Position numbers and translations under genes: made by a program
The notes under the pieces: model-generated
What the model was told of the DNA's origin: nothing
The model's database searches: none
The model's input: the letters and a program-made list of their open reading frames with translations, nothing else
In this document: piece by piece, positions 1 to 14,500 of the stretch
Position numbering within the stretch: the stretch's first letter is position 1
Layout: each line of letters starts with the position of its first letter
Assembly (NCBI GenBank): GCA_024699855.1
Contig: JAMPIQ010000001.1
Span: 4,464,001 to 4,528,000 of the forward strand
DNA length: 64,000 nt
Source of the DNA: Aphelenchoides besseyi
Taxonomy: Eukaryota; Nematoda; Chromadorea; Rhabditida; Aphelenchoididae
Direction: 5' to 3'

Positions 1-3000
1 CCATCTTCCAACGAATTGAATTCAACCTAAAAACTAGCGGTGAGAATGTTTAGTTTGCTATGATTCAGACCTGTTTGAAGTTCGAGTGTTTAGACACATA
101 GTCACGAACTTCCTGTGGCATTCCAAGTTTGGTATTTGGCGAAACGTAGTGGAGAGTGATATCCCGATAGTGGCACAGCAATTTCGCTAACGAATGAACA
201 GTTCGACCGTGTTTTAAGTCGCCAACCAGAGCAATAGTCAAACGATTCACTGTTGATAGCTCTTCACGAATTGTGTAAAGATCGAGAAGTGCTTGAGTTG
301 GATGCTCGCCAACTCCATCGCCTGCATTGATCACTGGGCAATCAGCGACGTTTGCTGCCTTTTTCGCAGCCCCACAATCGGGATGTCGAATGACCACAAC
401 GCCCGAAGCACTTGCATATAATGACATCATACGAACTGAGTGGTCTAAAGGTTCGCCTTTTTGGACGGAAGAAGTGGATTCGTCCATTGTAGTCACTTTT
501 CCACCCAATCGTTTCATAGCAATTTCGAACGAGCATCGCGTTCGAGTACTAACTTCGTAAAACATCAAGGCCATAGCGTTTTCACTAAGCAACTTCGGAA
601 CTGGACGCTTTTCGCGGATCATATCACGGAAACGTGAAGCTAGATCGAGTACTTGAGTAATAGCCGGCTTGCTAAGATCAGTAATGCTCAGAAGATCCTA
701 AAAGTGATATTCTGAATTAATGTTTAACAGGCTTGAACTCACTTGTCCATAAAGATGATTACGATCAGCAATTGGACGAAACGGAGACACCGAACGAGCA
801 GGTGAATCGCCGTCATGAGATGAAGGATGACGCTGTGGTTGTGTAGACGATTCCAAAGCAACCGAACTGCTCAAAGCACGAATGTTGCAACCGATTCCAG
901 GACGTGCAACGTAGTTTCCATCAACAAAAACTTCTTCGCCACGAATAACCACAGATCGCACACGACCACAAACTTGACGATTAGCAAACGGTGTCCATTG
1001 GGCTTTGGATTGACCGCCATCTTTGGGAATCGTCCATTCTTCCTCCATGTCGACCTAGGGATAAACCAAATATTGAAGATCTTGTGAGCAATTTTACCTC
1101 AATGTAAGTGTTTGGTTGAACAGGTAAATTGAAAATTCGACGTGGATTGTCGTAGAGACGAGCAATCAGTTCTTTTTGATCGATGTGACGATCACGGAAA
1201 GCAGTGAGTAAAAGTGGAAGCATGTACTCGATTGACGGAAATCCTGGAGGTGCCGAATCACCGGACGATTTTTCATCGCGAGTATGCGGAGCTAAAGAAC
1301 AAAGATGAACAAGTTTTGATGAAGAACAAGTTACCGTGATCGGTTGCAAAACAATCGATGTACTCCAAATTTTTCCACAGAGCTTCGATGTCTTCGGTGG
1401 TTTTGGATAAACGCGGTCGGACTTCACGCCAACCGTCTTCCAAATCCGATTGTGTTAAGAGCAAATGATGAGGGCAAACTTCACAAGTAACATCCCAACC
1501 ACTTCGCTTTGCTTCACGAATAATCTCAATTTCTTCTTTGTTCGATACGTGTGCAATGTGAACATGTCGACCGACTATCTGAGCAGCACCCAAAACAGCT
1601 AACAATGTTTGTCCTTCGGCGTGACAAACGATTGGTCGATCTTTTGGGAAGTTTTTGAAGTGCTAAAAAACAAATTTGCCTTAATAGCTCTGTTTAACTT
1701 ACAGCAATCCAATCAGTAATCGATGGTAATTGCAGAGTTCCAAACGTCTGATTCAGATACATTTTCAAAGCAGCTGCTTTCGTGGAAAACTCTTCGTTCC
1801 ATTGTGTGTTTCCGGCTGTAGCTCCAACATAAAGTCCATAATCAGTGAACGAGCTTGAATTGGCAATCTCGTCAACTCGATTATAAACTTCTGGATCCGT
1901 AAGTGGTGGTTGAGTGTTGGGCATCGCCAAAATCATCGTGATTCCACCAGCAATAGCCGCACGACTTGCCGTCTCCCAAGTTTCTTTGTGCTCTTGTCCC
2001 GGCTCCCGAACATGAACGTGGACGTCAATAAGACCGGGCAGACGCTGGAGGTTTGTATTCGAAAGACAATCGAATTGACTGTTCGTCGGTGGTCGTTGGC
2101 AATTCTGAGTTTTCAACGCCGCAACATAGAACTTCGCACATTTGATATCCGAAACAAGTGGAATTCCGTTGTCAATTGCCATTCGCCGAGTTTTGTATCC
2201 GTGAGTTCGATAAGCGGAAATACGATAACTTCCACTGCCACGAATCGGAAGTATAATCATCAGATCGAATCCTTTACTTGACACGAAGTCACTGATTGTT
2301 TTGTTGTATGCGTTTGGACGGCCTTCGCTGTCAGTTGCTGCATTGCCTTCTTCAAACGGCCATTCGATCGGGTGAATCTAAAGCTTCGACCATTAAGATG
2401 TTCTACTCTATAGCTATACCTTGATTCCATGTCTTTGATAACAGTCAGCAGTTCCTTTGCTCGCGTACAACTCATAACCCATGGCATGTAAATCGCGTAC
2501 ACTGTTCAAGAACTCTTCTTTGTACTAGGAAACAGAATAAAAGCAATTAGATTTGTTACTCACGTAAACACCACCAATCGACAAAAAGATCGATTTTCTC
2601 GGAACCACGAATCCGGTACTCAAAAGTCCTTTCAGATAAGCTTCGTAACGATCGCGACCAAAACATGCAACTTCGCCGGTTGAAACCATTTCAACACCCA
2701 TCACAACGTCAGCTCCGGCTAATCGTGAAAACGAAAACTGCGGTACTTTAACGCCAACTTTTCCACCTTTAACGCCGACCAATGCCGATTTGCTCTTGTA
2801 CTAAACAAAAGTTTGCATTTGATTTCATTTGTATTAACGCACCTCAGATTTCAACTCATCAGCCTTTCCCATGATAGCCCGTGTTGCAAGAGCAATGAAA
2901 TCGAAATCGAGAGTTTTGGAAACAAACGGAAACGATCGTGAGACTCTGAGATTGCATTCGATAACAAACAACTCGTTGTTCTTCGCAATCAGTTGCATGT

Positions 3001-6000
3001 TGAAAGGACCGGTAACGCGGAATTGCCTAGCAATTCGATAAACAATCTCCTGAATTCGTTTTTGGGTTTCCGAGTTCAAATCCTGTGGTGGAGTGACCAA
3101 TGTCGCATCTCCGCTGTGAATTCCCGCATTTTCGATGTGTTCCGAAATAGCCATGGCCAAAACAAATCCATCACTTGCCACCGCATCAACGTCGATTTCC
3201 TTCGCGTCTTGAATGAATTTGGATACAACCACTGGTTTGTCTCGAGCCACGTAGGTCGCGTGTTCAATGAACGATCGCAACTCTTCCTCGTTGTGTGCAA
3301 CATTCATTGCAGCTCCAGAGAGAACATAAGATGGTCGGATAAGACACGGATAACCGTGTGTATTACAGAAATCTACAGCATCGTCCAATGATGTCGCATT
3401 AACCCACGCTGGTTGTTTGATTCCCAATTTGTCCAAAGCCCGCGAAAATTTGTATCTACAATTCCACTTAACGTTAACACCAAAATAACAATCTTCTTAC
3501 CGATCTTCTGCTTCGTCAATGTGTGACGGAGACGTTCCGAAGACTAATCGCGATGGCAGTCCCTTGGCAATGTTGTTTCCTGCCTGACCACCAAAAGACA
3601 AAATGATTCCCGATGAATGTTCCAAGGCATTGATATCCGAAACAGTCTGAAAGATTTGTATGTTTACGTAAAAATGTAATTCGAGTTACTTCGATAGAAA
3701 TTTCCTCGAAGTAAAGTCGATCACAAATGTCGTAGTCGGTAGAAACGGTTTCAGGATTACAGTTGACCATGATCGCTTTGTGTCCGAGACGTTTCAATTC
3801 TTTTACACAGCCAACACAACAGGCATCAAATTCGACAGATGAACCAATTCGATACACGCCAGAACCCAAAACAAGCATATTGCGTACATCAGAGGTAGTC
3901 TAAATTAATGGATAAGAACAGTCACAAAGTCTCGAAAACTAACTGATGATTCTTTGAATTCAACATCATGCGATTGACCATTGTAAGTAAGATAAAGGTA
4001 GTTTGTTGAAGCCGGCCATTCACCCGCAACGGTATCAATTTGTTTGACACACGGAGAAAGATTATGTTCTTGACGATATTTACGTGAGAATCCCTTGGCA
4101 ACTTCGGCAGCTTCTTCGAGTGCTTGATCCGAGAAACCGGCTCGTTTAGCTTCCAAAATCAATGATTCCTAAAACAACAAGATTTTTCGCTGGTATTTGA
4201 AGATTCTAAATTACATCGTTAAATTTATGCGCTGTCAAACGACTGTAAATGTCCGCAATGTTTTGCATTCGATGGAGAAACCACCGATCGATGTGCGTCA
4301 ATCGATGGATTTCTTCGACAGTTCGATCTCCTGCGTGCATCGATCGAGCAATGGCCAGCATTCGTTTATCTGTTGGATTTATGAAATCGTCATCTGTTGG
4401 TTTACGTCGAAAGATTTTCGGCGAGAATCCCGTGTAATTATCGTTGACCATTCGAAGAGCTAGAAAGCATTGTAACGAGAAGTTTAATTCTGAATTACCT
4501 TTTTGAAATGCTTCCTCAAATGAACGACCAATACCCATCACTTCACCAACCGATTTCATTGAGCTTCCAAGCTAAAAACCCCGTTTACTTATTGTCTTTT
4601 GTTTCAATTTACAGTTGTGTTGACGTGAACAAATTTTCCCAAGTCCCATCGTGGAATCTTCACGACGCAATAATCCAACGATGGTTCAAAACACGCGGTA
4701 GTTTTGCCGGTCACGGTGTTTCTTAGTTCGGGAAGTGATTTTCCCAAAGCCAATTTGGCGGCGATGTAAGCCAGTGGATCTGCAAAGTGTTCGGTTAAAG
4801 GCCTTAATTCCACTCTTACATCCGGTAGCTTTTGATGCAAGAGCTGAAGAGCGAGACAGTCGAGCATTCACTTCGATGATAAAGTATTGCAAAGTGTTTG
4901 GATTCAACGCATATTGAATGTTACATTCACCAATGATTCCAAAATGTCGAATGACTTTGATTGCCGTTCGACGTAAACTGTTATACTCGTCGTTTGTGAG
5001 TGTCTGACTACAATAAAAAGAACTTGATTATACTTATTTGCTTTCGAACCTCGGTGCTACAACAACTGACTCTCCCGTATGAATACCAAGCGGATCGATA
5101 TTTTCCATGTTACAAACGGTAATGCAGTTATCGTAAGCATCGCGTACAACCTCGTATTCAACTTCTTTCCACCCTCTCAACGATTTATCAATAAGCACTT
5201 GATCGGAATGTGCAAACGCTTGTCGAGCAATTGTCGTGAGTTGTTCTTCGTTGTCAGCAAAACCCGAGCCCAAACCGCCCAATGCAAAAGCTGCAACAAG
5301 CGTTTTAGATATCTAACAGAGTAACTCAAACCTGCGCGTACAAGCACCGGATATCCAATTCGTTTTGCCGCTCTACAAGCTTCGTCAACGGTTCGAGCGG
5401 CTTCGCTTGTTGCCACTTTCTCGCCAATTCGATTGATTTCAAAATTGAACTTCTCACGATCTTCGGTGTCAATGATTGTTGGAATTGGGGTACCCAAAAC
5501 TTGCACCTAAAATATAAAGGATAGATGATGTTAGTCAAAAAGAACTCTACATTGTACTGTTCAAGGATTCCATCACGATACAAATCCACGGCACAGTTAA
5601 GTGCTGTTTGACCACCGAATGTGCAGAGGATACCAGTGGGTCTTTCTTTCTTGATCACATCGGTCACGTATTCTTTCGTAATTGGAACGAAATACGTGCG
5701 ATCAGCAAATCCTTTAGATGTTTGAACGGTCGCAACGTTCGGGTTAACCAAAACAGTTCGAACTCCTTCTTCCATCAATGCTTTGATTGCCTACAATAAG
5801 AGATCAAATCGAGTGATCAAAATAAACGCACCTGTGCTCCGGAATAATCGAACTCTCCGGCTTGACCGATCGAAAGACCACCGGATCCGATAACCAAAAC
5901 TTTTTGTTGTTTTCCCGGATTGTATTTCGATTCGTAATGAAGTTTCTTTTTGATCACGTCGTTGACACTAAATTCATAAACAAAGTTAAACAACCAAAGT

Positions 6001-7283
6001 TCCACTCACTTGATTTTGTTTCCTGACTTCCATTCCTTCATTGTCTCAACAAAAACATCGAAAAGACATTCCATGTCCGTGGGTCCAGCAGCGTGTTCGG
6101 GATGAAATTGCACGCTTAACTAACATAATCGCAATTCAACGGCTTTTGTTACCTGAAGAAAGGCTTGTTTTTGTGGATGATTCCTTCATTCGTGTTATCG
6201 TTGGCGTTGCGGAAAAGCGGTTGCCATCCATCAGCCAACGTTTTCTCGTTCACAGCATAACCGTGATTCTGCGATGTGATGAAACAACGATTAGTTTCCA
6301 AGTGAATACACGGCTGATTATGACCTCGATTGCCGTATCTTTAAACAACGTAAATACATGCACGCAACTTTAGTACTTACAGCAATTTGAAGGTATCAGC
6401 ACCAGCTGCTTTGGCCAACAACTGATTCCCAAGACAGATTCCAAAGACCGGTACTTCTTTTTGTCGTTCGATTATCCGTTGAATTCGTTCGATCAGTTCA
6501 CTGCACATGCTCGGATCACCAGGTCCATTGGACAGGAAAAGACCATCGTATTCATCTACAAACTCGGATATCAGATTTCATTTCGTGCAAAACGAACCGA
6601 TCACTTCGTCGATGGAAAAGTTATGCGGCACTACGTTTACCGAACAACCACGACGCACTAAACATCGTATTTGATTGTACTTCAAACCACAATCCACAGC
6701 CAAAACTTTGTGCGGTCCATTGCCATAGGTTTTCGATTCCTGAATACGACTAAAAGAAGAAGCAAAAGTTACGAACCTTTCGAGAGACGGCAGCAACCAA
6801 GTTGTCCGCATTGATGTCAACAAAGTCGATCGACTTCTCGTCATCGCCTTCCCAGACCAATTTCGCTTTCATTGTTCCGCGTTCGCGAATTTTCATAGTC
6901 AATTCGCGAACATCGATTCCGCACAATCCGGGAACATTGTGCTTTTTCAACCAGTGGCTCAGCGATTGAGTAGCTTGCCAATGCGAATGTTCGCCTTCCG
7001 GACAAATTCGTTCAACGATCAACGCCGCCGGCCAAACTCGATCTGATTCGAAGCCGCGCGGAAGTCCCAAATCGTCGATTGCAGTTTGATCAGCAACTCC
7101 GTAGTTGCCAATCAGTGGATAAGTGAGTGTCAAGAGTTGTCGAGCATAACTCGGATCGGACAACGACTCCACGTATCCAACCATTCCAGTTTGGAAAACG
7201 ATCTCACCAACAGCCGAACGTGGAGCACCAAACGATTGGCCGTGATAAACGGATCCATCGTCGAGGATGAGTTTGGCGGACAT
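1..7283 (-). CDS. CAD: CAD trifunctional pyrimidine enzyme (CPSase II / ATCase / DHOase), 3' end cut by window
   Basis: Cytosolic enzyme making the first three steps of UMP synthesis: carbamoyl phosphate, carbamoyl aspartate, dihydroorotate. About 20 exons are readable on the minus strand. Order is glutaminase (7283 to ~6010; nucleophile in FGICLGNQ near 6440, then FHPEH near 6100), two CPSase large-subunit halves (~6000-2530; matches include [11 protein letters not shown] and [14 protein letters not shown]), MGS-like allosteric domain (~2530-2090), dihydroorotase (~2050-1050; [10 protein letters not shown] and the lysine in ALKMYLN), a linker, and ATCase (697 to the edge; [19 protein letters not shown]). 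The last visible exon is 1-26 after an intron at 27-70, so the ATCase C-terminus lies outside. Start at 7283 (MSAKLI) was chosen; an in-frame ATG at 7307 is the alternative. Introns are tiny: 37 nt at 6740-6776 and 38 nt at 6115-6152 are both needed for the conserved frame. No frame break was seen. Family and domain order are certain; individual junctions less so. Confidence 0.96.
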
Positions 7284-7307
7284 CGTAACGAATCCGGTGT
7301 ACACCAT

Positions 7308-10300
7308 TTAACAGTTCGAAATCTGAAATTCGATAATCAGCTCAACTGAGTAGAAAGCGAGCGCGGTTGGGGAAATGGCGTGAAGCGTCCTCCCAAGTTC
7401 TTTGTCTCAAATGGCGTTGTTTGGAAACGCAATCCGCGCATAACAACGCCGATTACATAAGACGCAGCATATTATCTTATCGTCAGTGATAGCGGTCATC
7501 GAACTGTTGTATTCGAAGAGCTCGACAAGGTCATTGCAGCAACTTATTTCAATTTCAACGAAATGATTAGAAAATTCAAATCGCAAAAAGCATCTCGGCA
7601 TTTCAGTCCGACCCATAAAAGTGAGTGAACGAATCGTTTCGTGTCGGATGTTCGTCTGCCGTCTGGACGCTCGTTCTTTGATCAGAAGAGCGAATGCAAA
7701 TGCGTTGGACCTTCGATTTTGCTCAAATGGCCGTCGAGAATGTTAAAACACCCGATAGACTTTTGTGATTGCTGGGAAAGCTTATGAAGAAAACGTGACT
7801 CGATTGCCGTCCTTCGCAGCGTCAAATGACTTTGCTTTGTTGTGAATCTAATTCCAAGTTTAATGCTAAACAACTTCCGAAGCGTGCGGGAAAGTCTGTG
7901 AAAACTGCTTACATTCATTTGTTTCTGTTCCTCAGGAAACGGGTAGAAAATCAACAAGTACAGATTCAACAACAAAAACAACTAAACAATAATTAACGAA
8001 ATTAAAACAATAACAACAAGGGGCCCAAAAATCTGAGAAAATGTTGGCAAATTGGCTTTCTGTTTCATTCGGAGTCTACCGTAGTTCAATAAGCTAATTG
8101 TCACTCGATTAGCCTTTTTGATCTTCATTGACTTGTTGAGAAATCGGTGTTTGTAGGATGCCTTCCGATGACCGATCATCGTTGTTGTCGAATTGAGCAA
8201 TCGCCATTCCTGGCTGCTTCTAAGCGCCATATCAGCAACCCTCCCAGAATGTTTGGCGAGTTTAACAAACAAGAGTTTGAGTATTCGGTCTTGTTTGCAT
8301 CAAACGCAATTTATGCGGCCGTTTCAAAAATTTCCCACTGACTCAGTTTGACTCTAAAACCAAAAATGTTCCGCCTTTCGACGCAAAAGAATGTTGTAGA
8401 ATCACAACTGACGAGCGCCGTTGTTGAACGCACGTCAAATGCCTCGACACCACAGAGTACGATTTGGCATCCTTAGGTAAGACGGGTTGTCACGTTGAAC
8501 ATATCCGCTCGTTTTAGAATGCTCATTCGGAAAACATTCTCGTTAACCACTCGGCTATCTTGCTTTCGACTCATGATCTTCGGTTCGTGGTGTTAACGAG
8601 AAGAACGGTGGTTTACTTTCGTTAATTGAAATGATTAGTGTGAGCAAATAGCCGGTAATTGGCGGTTTGTAATACAAACAGTTCCGATCGGTTTTTGAAG
8701 TTGTTTGATGTTCCGGGCGATTTGAGTTCGCTCACAAATTGCAGAGAACACAACGCAGAGGTCTCTTACTGCCGATCGCATTTTACACGTCTTTTCCGCC
8801 ACTTCAACACCTCGAAGAAATGCAAATTGAAGGCCATTGAACGCGCGGTTTTGTTGTGTACCTCCACGGCCGATTAGACGCATCGGAAGTTCAGCGAGAA
8901 GTTGCGTCAAGTTTGTTGTCGTAATTGAGCGCATGGAAGCGGTCAGAAGTCGTGTTCATCGCCCGCGATTTTACAACACGCAAAATCAATAACACCAACA
9001 CTGCTTGTTTATTCGGCCTGCTAGTTGATTGCGGTCGATGGTGGGGAAAAGACGGTCGATTTGAGGGCGCGGTCTGTCCATTGATCCTTTTGCTTTCTTT
9101 TTTTGACGCCTAAGAATTTGCGCAATCAAAACGTCTACACTTTTTGGTCCACCACTATCTTATCAATGACTGGACAGTAAATTGCCGTTGTTGTAATCGG
9201 TGGCACGCGCGATACGAAACCTGCTGTTTATTTTTTGGCGCAATTCCCGCATCTCAACTTTCACTTCTGATAAGAGCGGGAATCGAACGGTCGAAGTGTT
9301 TTCGAATTGCGGCCGAATTTCACATTCGAATGAATCATGGGAACGCAAATAGAAAAACGAACGTTTCGTTTCCCAACTCTTAGCGTTTTTTGCGCTGAAA
9401 ACTTTGAAGCGTCGAGAGTTGGCGTCTAATTTGCAAGTGCGAAATTCGATGCGAAACCGCAAATTAGCCCAGAGTTGAAGCGCGCGGAATCGCGCTTTCA
9501 CTGCGCGTCGACGGTTTTCGAATTTGCGTATTGTCACAATTCGGCTTTTCATCGTCGGAAATGAAACGTGAAATAGTTTGACGGTTTCGCTTGTGCGCGG
9601 GATTTCACGCGCTTTTGCATGAAAGTTTCACCTGCGGCCAAATTCGATTGTCTTTCCACGCTATTGATTCGACGTTCTTGCTCGGCCAACAAAGGACTCG
9701 TAATCTCGTTGGTCATTTGGCGTAGGCAAATTGGATTCCCGTTGGAAACCACCGGTTGACTGTGGACGTTTACGGCGATGTCCAATCTGGGCGGAATTCC
9801 GCTTGTTGTTTTTTGTTTTAATCCGCAGTGGCCCGAAGATCCCCGCGGTGCTCGAAACACGGAGGTGCACAACGACCGTTTTTGTGGAACGTCCGTCCGT
9901 TGTCCGAAGTTTTTGCGCCCCGCGAGTTTACGACCGAAATCTCATTCCCGATCTGCATCGTCAGTTTTCGTCGTAGCGGTTTTTTCTCATCGAAAGTTCG
10001 TTTATTGCCTGGTAATTAGAAATCGTGTCAGACGCGAAGACATGTGAGATCGTAACGGATCACAGCGAAGGTCAGAAAGCGCGGAAGACGGTGGAGAGAT
10101 CACGTTCCTGTTGATTCACAACATCCGGTCGAAGTGTTGACATGTGAATCATTTGAAGCCTGTGGTCATTAAGCGAATTTCATGTTTGTTATTTCGCTCA
10201 TGACATTCCCGCTCTTTCTCACGGCCCGTCGACTGATCGGCTGCTAATCGCGGCAATGAGGCGCGCGACAGAAAGCGCGGACATTTAAATTTTGTTTGCC

Positions 10301-11525
10301 AACAACCTTCGAAATGGCCGCCAGCGCATCAGTTGAATTGAAGCGCGTGGCCTGAGGACAATTTTGGCACATTTAGCCATTTGATTTATGAAAACCGACG
10401 TGTTTTGTTTGACCCACTTGGTGCGTGGAAGGAGGAGTCCGAGAACGCGTTTGGGTCATCAATTGCCGAAGATTCGAAACCGCTTTTTATGTCCGTGAGT
10501 GTTGTTTGAAAAGGCCAATAAAAATCTTAACGTCTTATAAACGTCCCGATGTTGTGCGCGTTTTTTAAAAAGCGTCTCCTCAACCCGCCGTCATTTGATC
10601 CGTTGGCCGTAAATGCAGTGAATCTTCACACCCTTGTGTTTGTCTACGCGTCGCCTTAGGACGTGAAGTTTGACGGTCGATTGAAGGGCGCGGAGCTGCG
10701 TGACGTCCAATTTTCGATATTGCGTCTGTTTTTTCAGCATCAAAACGATCGCGCGAAGTTTGGTCTTCGGCTTCGGCCATCACGCAAAGTCATCGGGCGA
10801 TTTGTTGATGTCGAGCCATTAGATGAGGTCGATAACCACAAGGACCGACAAAAAGCGCTCGCAACAGTGTTAACGCGCGCGGATCGAATTTCGACTTTCG
10901 GCTCCGAGCCGACGGACAATCACGATTTTTGTTTGTGTCCGCGATCCGGAGGTTAATAGCCGGAAAATCTGCCAAGTTCCGGTCGAACTAATCGCCTCTA
11001 ATGACTCACCTCCTTCTAAGTCATTTTCCGGCCCCAAAGCTGCCAATTCCAGTCGGCTGTTTTTGACTCACGGTCCTCGAGTGTCAAACGTCCACTTGAA
11101 AGCAAAAAGATTCGCGCTCCAGACTCCGAAACTCATAAGTTTGTTCGAATTGCTCCGCCCTCTTAATTGAACTCCACTGACCTCTCAGTTAGCCGAATGA
11201 TCCGCCTCGTTGTGTGGACAAAAGAACACGAATCCTGGGGTTGTACATTAAAAATTTCACCCACTCGAGATTCCTCACGCACTTCGCGGATTGTCCGCTT
11301 CGGCCACTCATTATTCTCAGCGGCTCGTTTGTGATTCAGAGAGACAACGGCGAGAGGGAAGATCACCGGAAGGCGTTTCAGCACCGTCGCTTTTACGGCA
11401 ATTAAACTCGTGAATTCCAACCCTCGAACTGTCAGTTCGATTTCCATCACCCACTCATCTTCTGTCGAGATTTCCGACTAATTTGCGTGTCTTCATTCCG
11501 CATCTTTGACTCACTTCTTTCAGCG
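7308..11525. other. Intergenic region between divergent CAD and CASPR-like gene
   Basis: About 4.2 kb without a gene I recognise. It holds the 5' flanks of two divergently transcribed genes. Short open frames occur on both strands, three overlapping ones around 9730-10050, but none shows domain-like composition, splice-linked extension or family motifs. The only element noted is a tRNA-like stretch at 8477-8563. Confidence 0.6.
8477..8563 (-). tRNA. Degenerate tRNA-like element (Ser/Leu-type)
   Basis: Read on the minus strand the 87-nt element starts GCAAGATAGCCGAGTGGTTA, a close match to a type II tRNA acceptor strand and A box, and ends GTCTTAC, which pairs with the 5' strand with one C-A mismatch and one wobble. 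A GTTCAAC stretch resembles the T-loop. The anticodon and D stems do not close into a normal cloverleaf, so it is more likely a tRNA pseudogene or tRNA-derived element than a working gene. Confidence 0.25.
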
Positions 11526-14500
11526 ATGGATTGGCGACTTCCGTGCTTTCTGATACTCTTAACTGCAATGAGACAAACAGTCGCAGACTCCGTACCGGGT
11601 AAGTTGCTGTAATAAGAGTAATCGAATTGTGTCCAACTGGTTGTTGGCAGATGTGCATTAACTGAGAATCCGCTAATGACCGGCTTTCAGAGCCGCGAAA
11701 ACAATGTCGAGATCACTACTTGGCCGGAGAGTTTCGATCAAAAGTTCTGCCGCTGTCGAATGGCGGCGAAGTCTTCAAAATCGAGTGCGAATTCAGTGAA
11801 ACCATGTACCCGCCAATGCCCGTTGGTACGGTAATTCGAAATGCGCTTCAAATTCCGTTTGATCTCAAAGACGAAAAGAAAACCGTTGCATATCAGTGAG
11901 TTGATGTTTGTTTTGGGTTAATCCAATAAAGACGAGCACTCGGTTTTCTCCTTCACTTGCCGAAAGAGTGCGGCTTGAGAAAACAAAGAGCTTAATCGTA
12001 TATGGTAATTGGATTTCTTGGTTTAGGATCACCGAACGAGACTATTTGCTCTCGCTGATCAGAACTGCAAAGACCTGTAATCAACAGCTGGAAATCATGT
12101 GGCCACCTCAGCCAACGGAAGCGTCCGCAAATATTCTGCAGTTCACGGCAGAAAGTGTCACGGGCAAAACGTTCGTTTTCAAAGCTAACTACACAGAAGG
12201 CAAGTTGGGAATGTCGATTGAATGCTTATTGCATCTTAGGGATCACCCAAACGAAGGAACTGGGCCCCTTGGGAATGATCGGAATTCTACATTTGTTGCC
12301 CGATTCCAACAACTTTACTGCTCGCGTCAAACTCTCACCGCTCAGATGTTTACACGACGTGATTGAAGACAAGAACTGTGAATTCGAACAGAACACCTAC
12401 TTGAACGGGATCACCATCACAACCAGCAGTGCCGACGAGTTCAGTTTTGCATTTCGAACCGACAAACCGTCAGATTCGTTGCTTCACTTCACTACGGCGA
12501 GTAACCGAGTAGTCAAACTCGAACTCATTGATGGCTACATTCTTCGATTCGAACAAATGTATCATCCGGTGAAACTGCTTGCTGATGGCAACTGGCACAC
12601 CGTGATTGTTGACTTGAAATCCTCATTTCTGTACATTGACGGCCGACACAACCCGGGACTTGCAATGAGCACTTACTTGAAGGAACGAATCGAAAAGATT
12701 CGAATCACCCTCAAAGGAATCGTCTCGCAAATTCAATTGGATCAGGGATCTTGGCAATGTCGCGGTTCGATTCTTCTCACTTTAGATGGACATGTAAAAC
12801 CCGAACCATTACGTCAAATTTGCCAGAAAGATCAGGCTTCTTATTGTCAATGCAAAGCCCCGACTTCTGCGCTGTCCAAGGACTCAACTGCTCCGTTGTG
12901 TTCAATTCCAAATATCGCCAAAGGTACGGAGCCAAACCAGTTCAATCCGCATGTGCATTTCAGGCTTTTCATTGGATCGTGATCCTCAGAAACTCTCGTT
13001 CTTCTTCTTGAAATCACCAGTCGTTCAAAAATCAGTTTCTGTTTTGTTTCGAAGCGATTCGGTGAGTCTGTATTCTTATGCGTATATCATTTGTCTACTG
13101 TTTAGGACTCCGGTTTGGTTCTTTTTGGCCAACGAAATGACAGCGGTGAAACGGAGAAGTTCCAAGTCGAATTTGATGGCAAGTACATGACTGCTGGGGC
13201 GTGTCTGAATGCGGAAGGAACAATCCCGTGTCGTTCTTGTCGAATTGAACGATCTTCTGGTTTCGGCTCCAATCAATGGATTCGTGTGTCTCTGTTTAAA
13301 CATCAACAGTACATCTATTTGACTGTCGACGATCAGATTTGCACTCTTTCGCCGAATGCCGCAGCCTTGGATTGGGCTCGAATGTATGTTGGACCCGCTC
13401 ATTCCTCATTTCTGTTCATTGGCGGAAGCCATTACATGAAATCAAAGGAAATCGAAAGTGTTAAGTCGAATCTAAACCCCGAGTTGAACTCCTACTACGA
13501 TCACACTCATCAGAAAGCTCTTTCGCTGAGAGTAAGTTACCTAATTATAAGTCGAATATGATGTTCTTAGGGATGCATAGCCGAAGTTCATATCAACGGC
13601 GCCAAGATGGATCTCCAAAAACTGTTCAGTGATCAAAGTCGATTATTGAAGAACCCAAGACGATCAGCAGAAATATTCGCAATGACACTCGGATGCACGG
13701 AATGCACGATGGATTGCGGTCAATTTGCGTGCCGACGAGTGGCACAAGATCGTGATGTCTGTGATTGTGGTCAACATTTCGGGATTCCGAGTGCAACCTC
13801 CAGTACTTGCAATAACAAAGCCGATCCGATCAATTTGACTGCTCAGAAACCAGCCTCCGTTGAATATCGATTTCGAAAACCAGCTAACAAGCGGGTTATC
13901 AAGTGGTGGACTCACGTGCTTTTGCCCAATTCGAATGATGAGCTCTACCCGATTCTGACTATTGGAGAGTAAGTTTCAAGGTTGTAGTTTGAAAGCAATT
14001 CGATTGTCTAGTTTCATTATTTCGGTTGGTGATTATGGACAAACAGTTTTGATCAGCGCCCCAGAATACGGAATAAGTGAACGTATGTTGTTCGAATAGA
14101 ACGGCAATGGACTTGTTTTCAGAGTTCGAAGTCATTTCCGATGATGCCCGATTGCATCTGATTAGCGTAGAAGTGAGCAGTGATGCATTGGAGAAGAAGG
14201 ACCTGTTGATTCGCGTCGACAATCAAATCCATCGATTAGCAAGTCGTTCCTTCTCGAACTATGACATTTCGATCAACGCACTCAAACGAACATCAGAAAC
14301 AGATAGCGGATGTGTTAACGGTAATGAAGAACTCGTTCCCAACTAACTGATTAAATTTCCAGGAATCTACTTTGCTTTGGACGGAGAAGTCGAAGAATCA
14401 AGTAATCTCTCGTTCATCGATGTTCTTCACGATCTTCAATTTCCACCCGCAGCCAAACAGAATCTCACTTTGATGGCGGGCGACAGTCGATTGGGCTGTG

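Noticed and set aside
327..560. Plus-strand open frames inside the CAD region (also 1910-2281, 2993-3391, 5079-5324)
   Set aside because: They lie antisense to conserved CAD exons and have no linked exons or family motifs; shadows of the real gene.
7682..8272. Minus-strand frames with hydrophobic starts upstream of CAD
   Set aside because: No conserved motif, no splice-linked partner and low-complexity composition; treated as chance frames in 5' flank.
9731..10047. Three overlapping plus-strand frames in a low-stop, GC-richer stretch
   Set aside because: Simultaneous openness in three frames points to base composition rather than coding.
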